Below, one piece after another: positions 26,883-34,540 of a stretch of DNA of 64,000 bases. Within the stretch, counting starts at the first letter, position 1. Each line of letters opens with the position of its first letter. Where the stretch lies: NCBI RefSeq assembly GCF_016649425.1, contig NZ_JADRCR010000012.1, forward strand, positions 1-64,000, in the 5' to 3' direction. This DNA comes from Limnobaculum allomyrinae. GTDB lineage: Bacteria; Pseudomonadota; Gammaproteobacteria; Enterobacterales; Enterobacteriaceae. A program made the position numbers and the translations under genes. The notes under the pieces were generated by a model. The model did not search any database and had not been told where the DNA came from. It worked only from the letters and a program-made list of their open reading frames with translations.

Positions 26883-28228
26883 GGCTGAACTCCCTGACTG
26901 ACGGTGGGTGCCAGCATCTGATTGACCTGATTGATGGCATGACTTTGAATCTGGTCTTTAGGCGGAATATTGGCGAGTGAAACTGATTTGTTGCGGTTAT
27001 TCTTATTAGATGCCTCAGCGATACTCTGTAGCTGAAAACCGTCCTGAAAAACGATAGTCACTTCATTACCGGCACCAATGGGAATAATCGGGTGGTACTG
27101 TTCAGCGCGCTTAATGTAATAATCACTTAAGGTACTGGCAGCCTTACTGCTGCCACCACCAATACCTGATTTCATAACATCACCGGCACCCACGCTGGCT
27201 GTTGCCCCCACACCAACAGCAGGCGTGGCAACACTTTTCATTCCTTCGCCGATGCCATCAATAAATCCGGCACCAAACGCCCAGCCCAGAATTTTGCCAT
27301 TACGCATAACCACATCACCTTTGATGCCGTTTTTACCCATAAAATTCACATGGCCAGCAATGTCCTGGTCGATGATATTTTCAGGTTTACTGTGCAGGGC
27401 ATCACTGTGACCTTTACTGAAGTCACAGCTAATTTTACGAGTCCGGACGATAGCTCGTTCACTGGACACATCCCCGTAAGCAGACAAACTGATGAAGCAC
27501 CCAGTAAGGTCGAATACTTTGTCATTAGGCATCTGAACCTTGCCCGTTAAACGCACTTGCATGGGTGCCGTGTTTTCATTACCCGTCACAGAGGCGTTTG
27601 TATCTGCGCCTTCGATAACTAACGAACGGGCAAAACTACCAGAAGGGATATAAGGATAGCGCGGCTGGGATTGTGCATTATCGGAATAATCAAACGAGGT
27701 TCGTTCCAGCTGACCCGCTGGCGGCGTAACCGGAACCGGTACACTGACCGCTGGCTGCCGGCCATCACCTTTACCCGGATAATAATTGGTTGGTGGCGCA
27801 ATAAAATCAGGCATGCCAACACCCGGACCTGGCTCACCCTCCGGCGCATTAGGAGAAGCTGCAGGAACATTCAGTTGCTCTTTCAGGCGTTGATTTTCCG
27901 CCTCCAGTGCCATCAATGCTTCGGTATTACTCAGTTCATTCTTTTCAAGCGCATCCAGTCGCTTTGCCAGTCGGGCATTTTCCTTACGCTGTTCAGCAAT
28001 AGCTGCCTGCGTTTCAATCATGACATTACGCTGAACTTTGTTATCAAACTGAGTGTTCACCACCCCGGTTAAATCCGGCGCCGGCTCGGCAGGTTTCGCT
28101 TTTTTCGATGGTTTCGACATTTGGCTGGTCCAGTACCATCCGCCGCCAATTAGCACACTCAGGCCGACAACAATAGCGATGGCATACATCATTTGTTTTT
28201 TCTTCACACGAGCATTGATATTGGCCAT
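26879..28228 (-). CDS. traB: TraB, VirB10-type channel scaffold
   Basis: About 449 residues from the ATG at 28228, which overlaps the traK stop (TAATG) and has GGGAG seven bases upstream; F TraB is 475. One inner-membrane segment (MYAIAIVVGLSVLIGGGWYW), a coiled coil (residues 65-115), a proline-rich stretch (residues 120-175) and a C-terminal TrbI/VirB10 domain with ISLSAYGDVSSERAIVRTRK, NGKILGWAFGAGFIDGIGEG and the final GAGNEVTIVFQDGF. It spans the envelope and forms the core complex with TraK and TraV. Confidence 0.95.
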   Translation of the reverse strand: MANINARVKKKQMMYAIAIVVGLSVLIGGGWYWTSQMSKPSKKAKPAEPAPDLTGVVNTQFDNKVQRNVMIETQAAIAEQRKENARLAKRLDALEKNELSNTEALMALEAENQRLKEQLNVPAASPNAPEGEPGPGVGMPDFIAPPTNYYPGKGDGRQPAVSVPVPVTPPAGQLERTSFDYSDNAQSQPRYPYIPSGSFARSLVIEGADTNASVTGNENTAPMQVRLTGKVQMPNDKVFDLTGCFISLSAYGDVSSERAIVRTRKISCDFSKGHSDALHSKPENIIDQDIAGHVNFMGKNGIKGDVVMRNGKILGWAFGAGFIDGIGEGMKSVATPAVGVGATASVGAGDVMKSGIGGGSSKAASTLSDYYIKRAEQYHPIIPIGAGNEVTIVFQDGFQLQSIAEASNKNNRNKSVSLANIPPKDQIQSHAINQVNQMLAPTVSQGVQP

Positions 28229-28962
28229 TACCATGCTCCCTGAATATCGCGAATAACAAACATATCAATAGCGCCGCCCGCAGCCAGCTTATCGGTCGGG
28301 TAGGCAAACATAATTGAACGGATACCCTGAACCCAGAATGCTTTCTCCTGAAGAGGAAGGGATGTTGAGCTACTATTTATTAACTGATAGCGTGTGACGC
28401 TGAGATTTCCGCCCGCCCAGCTTTTTTGAGCAGAGGCGGATAATCCTCGTGACACCTTAATGGATTGGTTCAGTACAGGAACAGAGGTATACCCTTCAGG
28501 CACACGCCCCTGCAGGAAAGATTTACCCAGGGAAACCAGCAAGGCCTCATAAGGCTGAGATTGCTCCCAGCTTTTAGCCGTATCCCGATGGACTGGCATC
28601 ATCGCCTGCAGTCGATAAGACTTACCGGCAACCGCTTTAGGTGAGGCATGAACAGAGAATGCCTGACCCCGTTCCGTCTCAATAAACAATGTGAAGGGTT
28701 TCTCAGTGGTCGTGGCAAATATCAGCGCACCATCTTTGGTATTACGCTTATCCGTTAACATGCCAGCCGCGCTATTGATGGCAATAATGCGATCATCAGG
28801 AACCACAATGAGGTTAGGATTGGTGTTGCTGATATCCAGCCGAAACTGACCGTTAGCCGGGAAATTCAGCGAGGCTGGGGGGCTGGCTGCAAAAACAGCT
28901 GGAATGGCACCCGACATCACCACTGACAGAAAAAGAATACATCCGGTTTTACTGCTTCTCAT
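28228..28962 (-). CDS. traK: TraK, VirB9/secretin-like outer-membrane core protein
   Basis: About 244 residues from the ATG at 28962, which has GGAG seven bases upstream; F TraK is 242. Signal peptide ending PAVFA. The N-terminal part (FPANGQFRLDISNTNPNLIV, DDRIIAINSAAGMLTDKRN) and the C-terminal VTRYQLINSSSTSLPLQE are family-like. It joins TraB and TraV in the envelope-spanning core. Overlaps traE at its start. Confidence 0.94.
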   Translation of the reverse strand: MRSSKTGCILFLSVVMSGAIPAVFAASPPASLNFPANGQFRLDISNTNPNLIVVPDDRIIAINSAAGMLTDKRNTKDGALIFATTTEKPFTLFIETERGQAFSVHASPKAVAGKSYRLQAMMPVHRDTAKSWEQSQPYEALLVSLGKSFLQGRVPEGYTSVPVLNQSIKVSRGLSASAQKSWAGGNLSVTRYQLINSSSTSLPLQEKAFWVQGIRSIMFAYPTDKLAAGGAIDMFVIRDIQGAW

Positions 28963-29515
28963 TTTCAGGCTCCACAAAACGGGTCAGATAGGTCACACCG
29001 TTGGCGTATTCCAGCTCAAGGATGTATCGTTTCGTCTCTTTTTCTGGCTTGCTGTTACCAATCCAGGTATAGAGAATGCCGGTCACTTCAATGCGGGGAT
29101 TATTGGGATAAATGAAATAACCCGTTTGATGGAAAACAGATGTCACGCCAGATTGTTTTATCCGACGCGCTTCTTCAGCCAGGGTGACAGACAATTCCGG
29201 TTGTGAACCCGGCTTGATGTAGCGCAAAAGAAATTCATGTTGTGCATCCACATTACCGGGAGACACATTTAAGCGCAGGCCGGCGAATGTCATTGCCCAC
29301 ATGAGCTTTAATTCCGGACTGGCGGTATTCATTGAGATAGCAAAAGGGGCGTTGTAAGCCATGGGTGTCACAACGATTTGCTGGTCGTTTCGCAGGCTGT
29401 CTATCGTTTTAGCCATAATAATGATGGCTACCAAAGCCAGAAAAGCCCACACACCGAGAATAATAAAACCAAAGGTGATCACCCGGTCTGTCGAGATCCT
29501 TGCGGAGTGCAACAT
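28949..29515 (-). CDS. traE: TraE, VirB5/VirB8-like pilus assembly protein
   Basis: 188 residues, identical in length to F TraE. One membrane segment (FGFIILGVWAFLALVAIIIM) and a periplasmic domain with MSPGNVDAQHEFLLRYIKPG-type sequence (here NVSPGNVDAQHEFLLRYIKP), and VTSVFHQTGYFIYPNNPRIE. AGGGA precedes the start by five bases. Inner-membrane component needed for pilus assembly. Confidence 0.94.
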   Translation of the reverse strand: MLHSARISTDRVITFGFIILGVWAFLALVAIIIMAKTIDSLRNDQQIVVTPMAYNAPFAISMNTASPELKLMWAMTFAGLRLNVSPGNVDAQHEFLLRYIKPGSQPELSVTLAEEARRIKQSGVTSVFHQTGYFIYPNNPRIEVTGILYTWIGNSKPEKETKRYILELEYANGVTYLTRFVEPENEKQ

Positions 29516-29526
29516 TGTATCCCTGC

Positions 29527-29847
29527 CTATTTAGTCCATTGTCTTAAACACGAGTCGGGAATGTGTTTGTAGACAGATTTAAAAATCAGGGTTGGCAGGT
29601 ACCAGTACATCAGGTTGTACAGCCACATACTCCCCTTCCCTTTTTTAACTTTACGGATGAGTAGCCAGAGAACGAATGCCATAACAAAACCGAATATCGG
29701 TTTATTAATCCAGAGCCCCCACCCAGCAACGGAAACAACCGGAATAATTTCTTCTAATGGCAGACCAAACCAGCGTTCCTGATCCGTCAGGGTTTTCGGG
29801 AAACGATATGGGTAGAAATCGTCCCGTTGGTTATCGTTTCCCGACAT
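29527..29847 (-). CDS. traL: TraL, inner-membrane pilus assembly protein
   Basis: 106 residues; F TraL is 91. YRFPKTLTDQERWFGLPLEE at the N-terminus is the family signature, followed by two hydrophobic stretches (IIPVVSVAGWGLWINKPIFG and FVMAFVLWLLIRKVKKGKG) and MYWYLPTLIFKSVYKHIPDS. Related to VirB3. GAGGT precedes the start by eight bases. Confidence 0.94.
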   Translation of the reverse strand: MSGNDNQRDDFYPYRFPKTLTDQERWFGLPLEEIIPVVSVAGWGLWINKPIFGFVMAFVLWLLIRKVKKGKGSMWLYNLMYWYLPTLIFKSVYKHIPDSCLRQWTK

Positions 29848-29861
29848 TTCAATAACCTCTA

Positions 29862-30212
29862 TTAATAGCCTGCAATCAGCAGGGCAACGTTAATAAAGAC
29901 GGACAGGATGATGATGCCGCCCAGAGCGCTGAACTTTTTAGTGATGATATAGGTAACGGCAGCCGTTGCTGCTTCACCTAACAATACCCATTTCCAGATA
30001 GTGGCATCGGAACCCAGCGTTGCCCCTACGTTGGCATCACCAGGAGCCAGTAAATCAGTACCGCCAGCTAACACAGGGGTTGCCACTAATGCGCCCATCA
30101 ACACAGCAGGAAGAACTTGCATGACTTTTTTAGTCGCATTCTTGAACAGACTGGTCAGACGGTTACTTTTTTTGGATACAGAAACCCCTGCCACTTTTTT
30201 AATAAAAGGCAT
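29862..30212 (-). CDS. traA: TraA propilin
   Basis: 116 residues; F TraA is 121. A long leader with a basic N-terminus is followed by a cleavage site after ATPVLA at residue 49, giving a mature pilin of about 67 residues that starts GGTDLLAPGDANVGATLG; mature F pilin has 70. Two hydrophobic segments flank a basic loop (TKK). F needs TraQ to insert and process this protein, but no traQ is seen in this window, so another chaperone or none may be used. AAGGGAA precedes the start by eight bases. Confidence 0.95.
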   Translation of the reverse strand: MPFIKKVAGVSVSKKSNRLTSLFKNATKKVMQVLPAVLMGALVATPVLAGGTDLLAPGDANVGATLGSDATIWKWVLLGEAATAAVTYIITKKFSALGGIIILSVFINVALLIAGY

Positions 30213-30345
30213 AAATTTAATTCCCTTAAATAAAACGAATTGATTTTAAGTTAGGCTAATCGATTAAACCGGTATCGGTGAAAATAACCACCGCTATAAC
30301 GCCCGAAAGTTAATTACATAATGAAGACGTTATGACTGTAATTAT

Positions 30346-30732
30346 TCAAACAGACTCCCTTAATTTACAAAAATCAGGATTAATAAATAAATCGTAATAT
30401 TCGAGGTGTGCCTGAATGCGCCGGACGGCCTCATCATTTTTAGTCAGGCCCGATACTCTGGCGGATTCGTTCAATAAATTATTCAGGGCAGGTTTAATAA
30501 AAATAGAGAGCGTCTTCACCGTGATCGTGTGTTTAGCTGGTTTCTTTACAGGGTTAATATGTAACCGACGGGACAGACTGTCCTCCAGTCTTACCTTGGC
30601 CTCAACGCGCTTTGAACGCCAGGTTGTCAACGCAGCCTTCTCTAAGGCTTCATGCAGTCCAACGTCCAGCGCGACGTTGATTAAAACATCATTCGGAGAA
30701 TAAAGATTATTATTGGGCGTGTAGTCACTCAT
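30346..30732 (-). CDS. traY: TraY ribbon-helix-helix relaxosome protein
   Basis: 128 residues from the ATG at 30732 with AGGTG six bases upstream; F TraY is 131. As in F, the protein looks like two ribbon-helix-helix units in tandem: VLINVALDVGLHEALEKAAL in the first half and VKTLSIFIKPALNNLLNESA ... RVSGLTKNDEAVRRIQAHLE in the second. TraY binds near oriT and at the traY promoter, bends DNA and helps TraI nick. First gene of the tra operon after traJ. Confidence 0.85.
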   Translation of the reverse strand: MSDYTPNNNLYSPNDVLINVALDVGLHEALEKAALTTWRSKRVEAKVRLEDSLSRRLHINPVKKPAKHTITVKTLSIFIKPALNNLLNESARVSGLTKNDEAVRRIQAHLEYYDLFINPDFCKLRESV

Positions 30733-30888
30733 CACCATCACCTGAACAAAGAAAACTTGATGAGGTATATCAAATCAGAAAATATAGATAAAATACAAGG
30801 ACACACACAAAAATAACTGGGGTAAAGATTACCCCGTAAATTAAATTTAATCCTTTAAAAACAATCAGATAATCATTGGAAAATAAAA

Positions 30889-31608
30889 CTAATTTACTAT
30901 ATTGAAAGTCTCTTTTAAGAGATATTGAGGGATAATTTGATTAAACGAATTATCTTCACAATATGTGATAAATTCATCCAAACAATTAACATTTGCCTTT
31001 TTATAAATTCTTTCAATTCTTTTTCTTATTGTTCTATCAGAAATAACCAAATAATTTACCATAGACTTGATAGTAAATCCGTTTAACATAAGAATTATTA
31101 TCATCCATTCTTTATGAGTATATTTACTTGTAGGTATATTTGAAGATAGTCGATAAGGGAGTTTATTTGAAAGTAATGATTTTATTGAAAAAAATATAAA
31201 TTTCCTCCCATGAAAAACAATTCCGTTACAATTACCTTCTTCGTCTAATAAAGGAAATTTATCAAATAAATAGGGTTCAATATCTCCATATTTCCTATAT
31301 TGTTTTATTTCAAAGGAACTGATCAGCTTTTTATCTTTAAGAACTGACTCTTCATGGCTTTGATATTCCATATAAAAATCAGAGTAAGGAGCAGGAAGAT
31401 CACTATCTTTTAGTCCAGTAATAGCAAAATTTTTTGGTAATCCCAAAAGGTCATGAAATGCATTGTTAGCATAGATAAACTTAGATTCAATATCTTTTAT
31501 TCCCCAAGGTTCATTACTACAGGATAAAAATTGAACTAAAGGTTGAATTTGATCTATACAAATAGGTTGAGATCCAAGTGATGGATCATTATCATTACGG
31601 GCAGCCAT
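30889..31608 (-). CDS. traJ: TraJ-like activator (PAS plus LuxR-type HTH)
   Basis: About 239 residues. The start at 31608 has GGAGG five bases upstream (31613-31617); the earlier ATG at 31620 has none. Residues about 25-125 form a PAS domain (WGIKDIESKFIYANNAFHDL, GLKDSDLPAPYSDFY, FDKFPLLDEEGNCNGIVFHG); a C-terminal HTH follows (LNGFTIKSMVNYLVISDRTI, RKRIERIYKKANV). F TraJ is also a PAS-HTH protein that relieves H-NS silencing of the traY promoter. The place between traY and oriT fits. The ribosome site is covered by the loop of the FinP-like RNA on the opposite strand. Clearly more AT-rich than the tra genes. Confidence 0.8.
   Translation of the reverse strand: MAARNDNDPSLGSQPICIDQIQPLVQFLSCSNEPWGIKDIESKFIYANNAFHDLLGLPKNFAITGLKDSDLPAPYSDFYMEYQSHEESVLKDKKLISSFEIKQYRKYGDIEPYLFDKFPLLDEEGNCNGIVFHGRKFIFFSIKSLLSNKLPYRLSSNIPTSKYTHKEWMIIILMLNGFTIKSMVNYLVISDRTIRKRIERIYKKANVNCLDEFITYCEDNSFNQIIPQYLLKETFNIVN
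31567..31595 (+). promoter_or_regulatory. Promoter of the FinP-like antisense RNA
   Basis: TTGAGA at 31567-31572 and TATCAT at 31590-31595 are separated by 17 bases, on the strand opposite to traJ and inside its 5' coding end. The expected start is about 31601-31603, which is where the first stem-loop begins. Confidence 0.6.
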
Positions 31609-31680
31609 AGCAGCCTCCATATCAGGTTGTTGTGGTTAGCCGGTAAACGTGGCGACAACCACGTTTACCGGTGTTCTTCT
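31601..31680 (+). ncRNA. finP: FinP-like antisense RNA to traJ leader
   Basis: Two stem-loops in the F FinP arrangement. Stem-loop I: arms 31603-31616 and 31624-31637, 14 pairs with four G-U pairs, and a 7-base loop (31617-31623) that is complementary to the start of the traJ ribosome-site region. Stem-loop II: perfect 13-bp arms 31640-31652 and 31659-31671 (CCGGTAAACGTGG and its complement) followed by TGTTCTTCT, fit for a terminator. The G-U pairs only form in the plus-strand RNA; in the mRNA they become C-A mismatches, which points to the antisense strand as the functional RNA. Length about 78, as in F (about 79). Confidence 0.75.
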
Positions 31681-31994
31681 AACACCTAAATAATACAAGA
31701 TTAATATTTGATATTCCACACTTATATCCATATTATTTCCATCCATTAATAAATATTATTTTTCTTTTCAATTGAAAGCTTTGGTATCAAAAGATTGATA
31801 ATAGTTAACTAAACGACTATTCAATTAAAAAATAATCTATTATCAATAAAATTGAATTGTATATTTGGATTTATAATTTACTTAATTTGAAATTATAATT
31901 TAAGTTTTACACAGAATATTCTGCATTACCACTAGTAGAAATAATAGTTTTTTAGATTAAAATTTAACCAATGTGATTTGGTGATATAAAAATC
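31681..31994. other. AT-rich divergent intergenic region between traJ and the luxR-type gene
   Basis: No gene. Very AT-rich, with repeated TAAT/ATTA tracts as expected of H-NS-bound DNA, and must hold the traJ promoter (minus) and the luxR promoter (plus). No CTG-N10-CAG lux box was found in it. Confidence 0.6.
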
Positions 31995-32717
31995 ATGCCT
32001 GATACATTCATACCCATAGAACTGTATGAAACGCTTACAAACTCAGAAAAAGAGAAAGATTATTTTGAGGCGCTTCAGTTAATTGTTTTAAAACTGGGAT
32101 TTACCTACTGCGCCTATGGCATTATGGAGAGTAATAATATTTCCGCTACACCCCCAAAAGTACTGAATAACTACCCTATTGATTGGGCGGATATATATGT
32201 TAAAAGAAATTACTTCAAAGTAGATCCGACGGTTCAACATGGATTAAATTCAACACAAATGTTATTGTGGACACCAAAACTATACGAGAAGTCGCCAGAG
32301 TTCTGGGAAGAAGCTCGTTCATTTAAAATTTGTCATGGCATCTCCCAGTCACAAAAAGACATTTACGGGAGAATAGGAATGCTAACATTTGCCAGCTCAG
32401 ACCATAACCATGATACAAAATTCTTCAATCAATATTCAAAAACGCTTATTTGGTTATCGCATACTTCTCACTATTTTCTGGCTGACAAACTATTACCTAC
32501 GCATATTCATCCTCTCGAATATGCATGTTCAACCAGAGAAAAAGATATTCTTTTTTGGATAGCTGAGGGTCTGACAGCAAAAGAAATATCTGTGCGGCTC
32601 TCCGTTTCAGAGAGCACGATAAATTATCACATAGCCAATATGCTCAAGAAATTGTCAGTGCCAAATAAAGCAGCAGCTATCGCCAAGGCGATAATAACGA
32701 ATATATTAAAATTCTAA
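31995..32717 (+). CDS. LuxR-family acyl-homoserine-lactone receptor/regulator
   Basis: 240 residues, the usual length. The N-terminal autoinducer-binding domain keeps the invariant residues: W and Y in WADIY (about residues 57-61), DP in FKVDPTVQ (about 70), W in MLLWTP (about 85) and G in GRIGMLTF. The C-terminal GerE-type HTH reads STREKDILFWIAEGLTAKEI and SVSESTINYHIANMLKKLSV. No luxI synthase gene occurs in the window, so this is a 'solo' receptor that would sense signals from a chromosomal or foreign synthase. It is divergent from traJ and followed after 14 bases by a small gene. Most likely a cell-density input into transfer control; the target promoters are unknown. A CTG-N10-CAG palindrome lies at 32999-33028. 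Confidence 0.88.
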   Translation: MPDTFIPIELYETLTNSEKEKDYFEALQLIVLKLGFTYCAYGIMESNNISATPPKVLNNYPIDWADIYVKRNYFKVDPTVQHGLNSTQMLLWTPKLYEKSPEFWEEARSFKICHGISQSQKDIYGRIGMLTFASSDHNHDTKFFNQYSKTLIWLSHTSHYFLADKLLPTHIHPLEYACSTREKDILFWIAEGLTAKEISVRLSVSESTINYHIANMLKKLSVPNKAAAIAKAIITNILKF

Positions 32718-32731
32718 CGGAAACTCTGACC

Positions 32732-32980
32732 ATGAATACACAGATACTGATTGATACCGTTAAAGAGTATTTAGAAGAGAATCAGTACCATTCATCCAGT
32801 AAAGATATAAATAATATTCTTAATACAAGAAATGAAGTCCCATTAATGATATTAGCAATGTTAGTTGAAAAACCATTATCTGATGCTATGGTGAATGAAT
32901 TGAGAGAAATTATAGAGCATGGTGGGAGAGTTACTGGGTTATGGATATCTGATATAGCAAGGTTTCATGATAATAATTGA
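32732..32980 (+). CDS. Small hypothetical protein (82 aa) behind the luxR-type gene
   Basis: Starts 14 bases after the receptor gene and is probably in its operon. Acidic and soluble, beginning MNTQILIDTVKEYLEENQYH, without membrane segment or known motif; the middle MILAMLVEKPLSDAMVNELRE looks helical. It could modulate the receptor, in the way small anti-activators such as TraM of Agrobacterium do, but there is no sequence support for that. Confidence 0.55.
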   Translation: MNTQILIDTVKEYLEENQYHSSSKDINNILNTRNEVPLMILAMLVEKPLSDAMVNELREIIEHGGRVTGLWISDIARFHDNN

Positions 32981-32982
32981 GA

Positions 32983-32991
32983 TTATCCACA
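32983..32991 (+). other. DnaA box
   Basis: Perfect consensus TTATCCACA, eight bases from the palindrome. Two more perfect boxes lie at 35030 and 35140. May be chance, but the sequence is exact. Confidence 0.4.
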
Positions 32992-32998
32992 TCTAGAT

Positions 32999-33028
32999 TA
33001 TCACCCTGTTATATATAACAGGGTGATA
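32999..33028. promoter_or_regulatory. 30-bp perfect palindrome with lux-box spacing, abutting a TATAAT
   Basis: Two perfect 15-base arms (32999-33013 and 33014-33028) with the core ACCCTGTTATATATAACAGG. It contains CTG-N10-CAG, the spacing of LuxR-type boxes. TATAAT follows directly at 33029-33034 and no U-run follows, so an operator is favoured over a terminator. Would control the lipoprotein gene at 33082. Confidence 0.5.
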
Positions 33029-33081
33029 TATAATCATGATAAATGATATAGTTACTTCTTTATTATGAAAAGGTCCGGTCA

Positions 33082-33678
33082 ATGAAAATATTATTTTTAA
33101 TGATATCTACCCTACTTCTGAGTTCATGCATTACAGGCCACGTAACAGAAGAGGAAATGTTGGAATATAAAGGTAAAAATATACAAGTATTCATGAGTGA
33201 ACAATACTTATGGAATTATAGAAAATCCCATAACTCACAAAAAGTGATAAATGACAGAGTATTCTTTGATGACAGCGCTATATTTATAGAAGAACAAGTA
33301 AGTGCAGTATCAGAAAATATAAAGCGCTTATGTAGGATAAATGGTGGCGCATCAAAAATAACACCACTGAGTGGGGATATTAGATTAGACTTAAGGAAAA
33401 CACATCAGCTATTGAATAATTTAAACATAAGTCTAATATTCAAAGAGTATGACATGTTTAAAGATGTATCAATAGAATTAAAAAAAGAGGGGGCGAAAAA
33501 TAATTTTTACTTCAATAAACTACAAGAATATATAGAGAAAGAGTACTTTTTTGATAATTTTATCTGTCAATTAGATGGCAAGCGTAGTTGGTCAGTATCT
33601 GTTTACCCAATGCCTCCAAGAGAGGATAAAAGCCAAATTGATTCCATTTTTATATTTGTTATAGTAAATGAAATTTAA
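33082..33678 (+). CDS. Hypothetical lipoprotein (198 aa)
   Basis: Signal peptide ending LLLSSC, a lipobox with cysteine at residue 16. The mature part is soluble, with charged and aromatic residues (EEEMLEYKGKNIQVFMSEQY, LCRINGGASKITPLSG) and no known family. Expressed from the promoter beside the 30-bp palindrome, in the direction of traM with a convergent terminator between. This plasmid lacks traT, the surface-exclusion lipoprotein of F, and a lipoprotein in the control region could take that role, but nothing in the sequence proves it. Confidence 0.65.
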   Translation: MKILFLMISTLLLSSCITGHVTEEEMLEYKGKNIQVFMSEQYLWNYRKSHNSQKVINDRVFFDDSAIFIEEQVSAVSENIKRLCRINGGASKITPLSGDIRLDLRKTHQLLNNLNISLIFKEYDMFKDVSIELKKEGAKNNFYFNKLQEYIEKEYFFDNFICQLDGKRSWSVSVYPMPPREDKSQIDSIFIFVIVNEI

Positions 33679-33691
33679 GATTTTAATAATA

Positions 33692-33720
33692 AGCCCTATA
33701 ATTTAATAACGTATAGGGCT
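33692..33720. terminator. Bidirectional terminator between lipoprotein gene and traM
   Basis: Stem AGCCCTATA (33692-33700) and TATAGGGCT (33712-33720), between two convergent genes. T-rich sequence flanks on both sides are modest. Confidence 0.5.
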
Positions 33721-33730
33721 GTATCAAAAA

Positions 33731-34117
33731 TTACTCTTCACCTTCCTCTATTGCAAAGAAATGACCTACCATATCGTCAGTATATTTTTTTATTTCTTGC
33801 ATCATAAGAGAAAACTCAAACTTAGACATTCCTTTAATCTCTTCATTATTTGATGATATCGCTAATATTTTTTGAGCAGATGCATTAGTAATACTCAATT
33901 GTCTTAATATTTCTTTATTAAACTCCATTTGATTAAAACCAGATTCTTTCCTTGACTCTTGAAGTTCTTGAACTCTTAAACCTAATTCAATTAATTTTGA
34001 TGCCTCACTTGATTTATTAGCATCTCGCTCAGTTGCACCCTCTTCCAATTTTCTTTCCACTCGAGATAAAATCTTTGAATACATTTCATTTGTGACAAAC
34101 ACTTGTATTTTAGGCAT
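33731..34117 (-). CDS. traM: TraM relaxosome protein
   Basis: 128 residues; F TraM is 127. N-terminal ribbon-helix-helix (MPKIQVFVTNEMYSKILSRV), then LIELGLRVQELQESRKESGF and NQMEFNKEILRQL, and a helical tetramer domain ending in an acidic tail, as in F. TraM binds GANTC sites in oriT, represses its own promoter and contacts the TraD C-terminus. Eleven GANTC motifs lie directly upstream (34150-34326). Confidence 0.93.
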   Translation of the reverse strand: MPKIQVFVTNEMYSKILSRVERKLEEGATERDANKSSEASKLIELGLRVQELQESRKESGFNQMEFNKEILRQLSITNASAQKILAISSNNEEIKGMSKFEFSLMMQEIKKYTDDMVGHFFAIEEGEE

Positions 34118-34540
34118 AAAAAACAGTCCTTTTATTAACCAATAAATTAGAATCCATCTTAGACTCCAAGAGTGATATAATCAATAAAAAAATAGACTCC
34201 AGGCAGATTCCAAATCTAGAATCTCATTAGACTCCTTTCATTCTAATTGTTTGATTTTAAATAACGGAATCCATAAAGAATCCATAAGAAACACACTTAG
34301 ACTCCAACTGGAGTCTTAAAAGATTCCAATAAAAACAATAATTGATATTAAAAATTAAATTTAAAACATAACTAACTGATTTAAAATAATAATCATGCAA
34401 AATGCAATTTTGCGTGGTGTGTGATGTTTATTAGTTAAAAAGTGGGCATATTAATGGTGGTTTTTCTTTTGGAATTTTTATAATCCCGGTCTGGTCTTTT
34501 TTTTTGAAAAATGCGAGGATGACCGTATAACAATCTGAAA
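34118..34540 (+). other. oriT: oriT (F-like origin of transfer)
   Basis: Between traM and gene X as in F. The nic region has an inverted repeat GCAAAAT (34397-34403) and ATTTTGC (34407-34413) followed by GTGGTGTGT; F has a GCAAAAA hairpin followed by GTGGGGTGT and nicks after that. By alignment the nick here falls after 34422 on the plus strand. The plus strand is thus transferred with the region above 34423 first (leading region) and the tra genes last. The stretch 34327-34396 is AT-rich and suits IHF and TraY binding. Confidence 0.88.
34150..34326. promoter_or_regulatory. TraM binding sites (three GANTC clusters) and traM promoter region
   Basis: GANTC at 34150, 34162; 34195, 34206, 34219, 34230; and 34267, 34278, 34300, 34311, 34322. 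Spacing is 11-13 bases or twice 11, so sites face one side of the helix. F oriT has three TraM site groups (sbmA, sbmB, sbmC) built of such motifs; three groups are seen here too. Confidence 0.8.
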
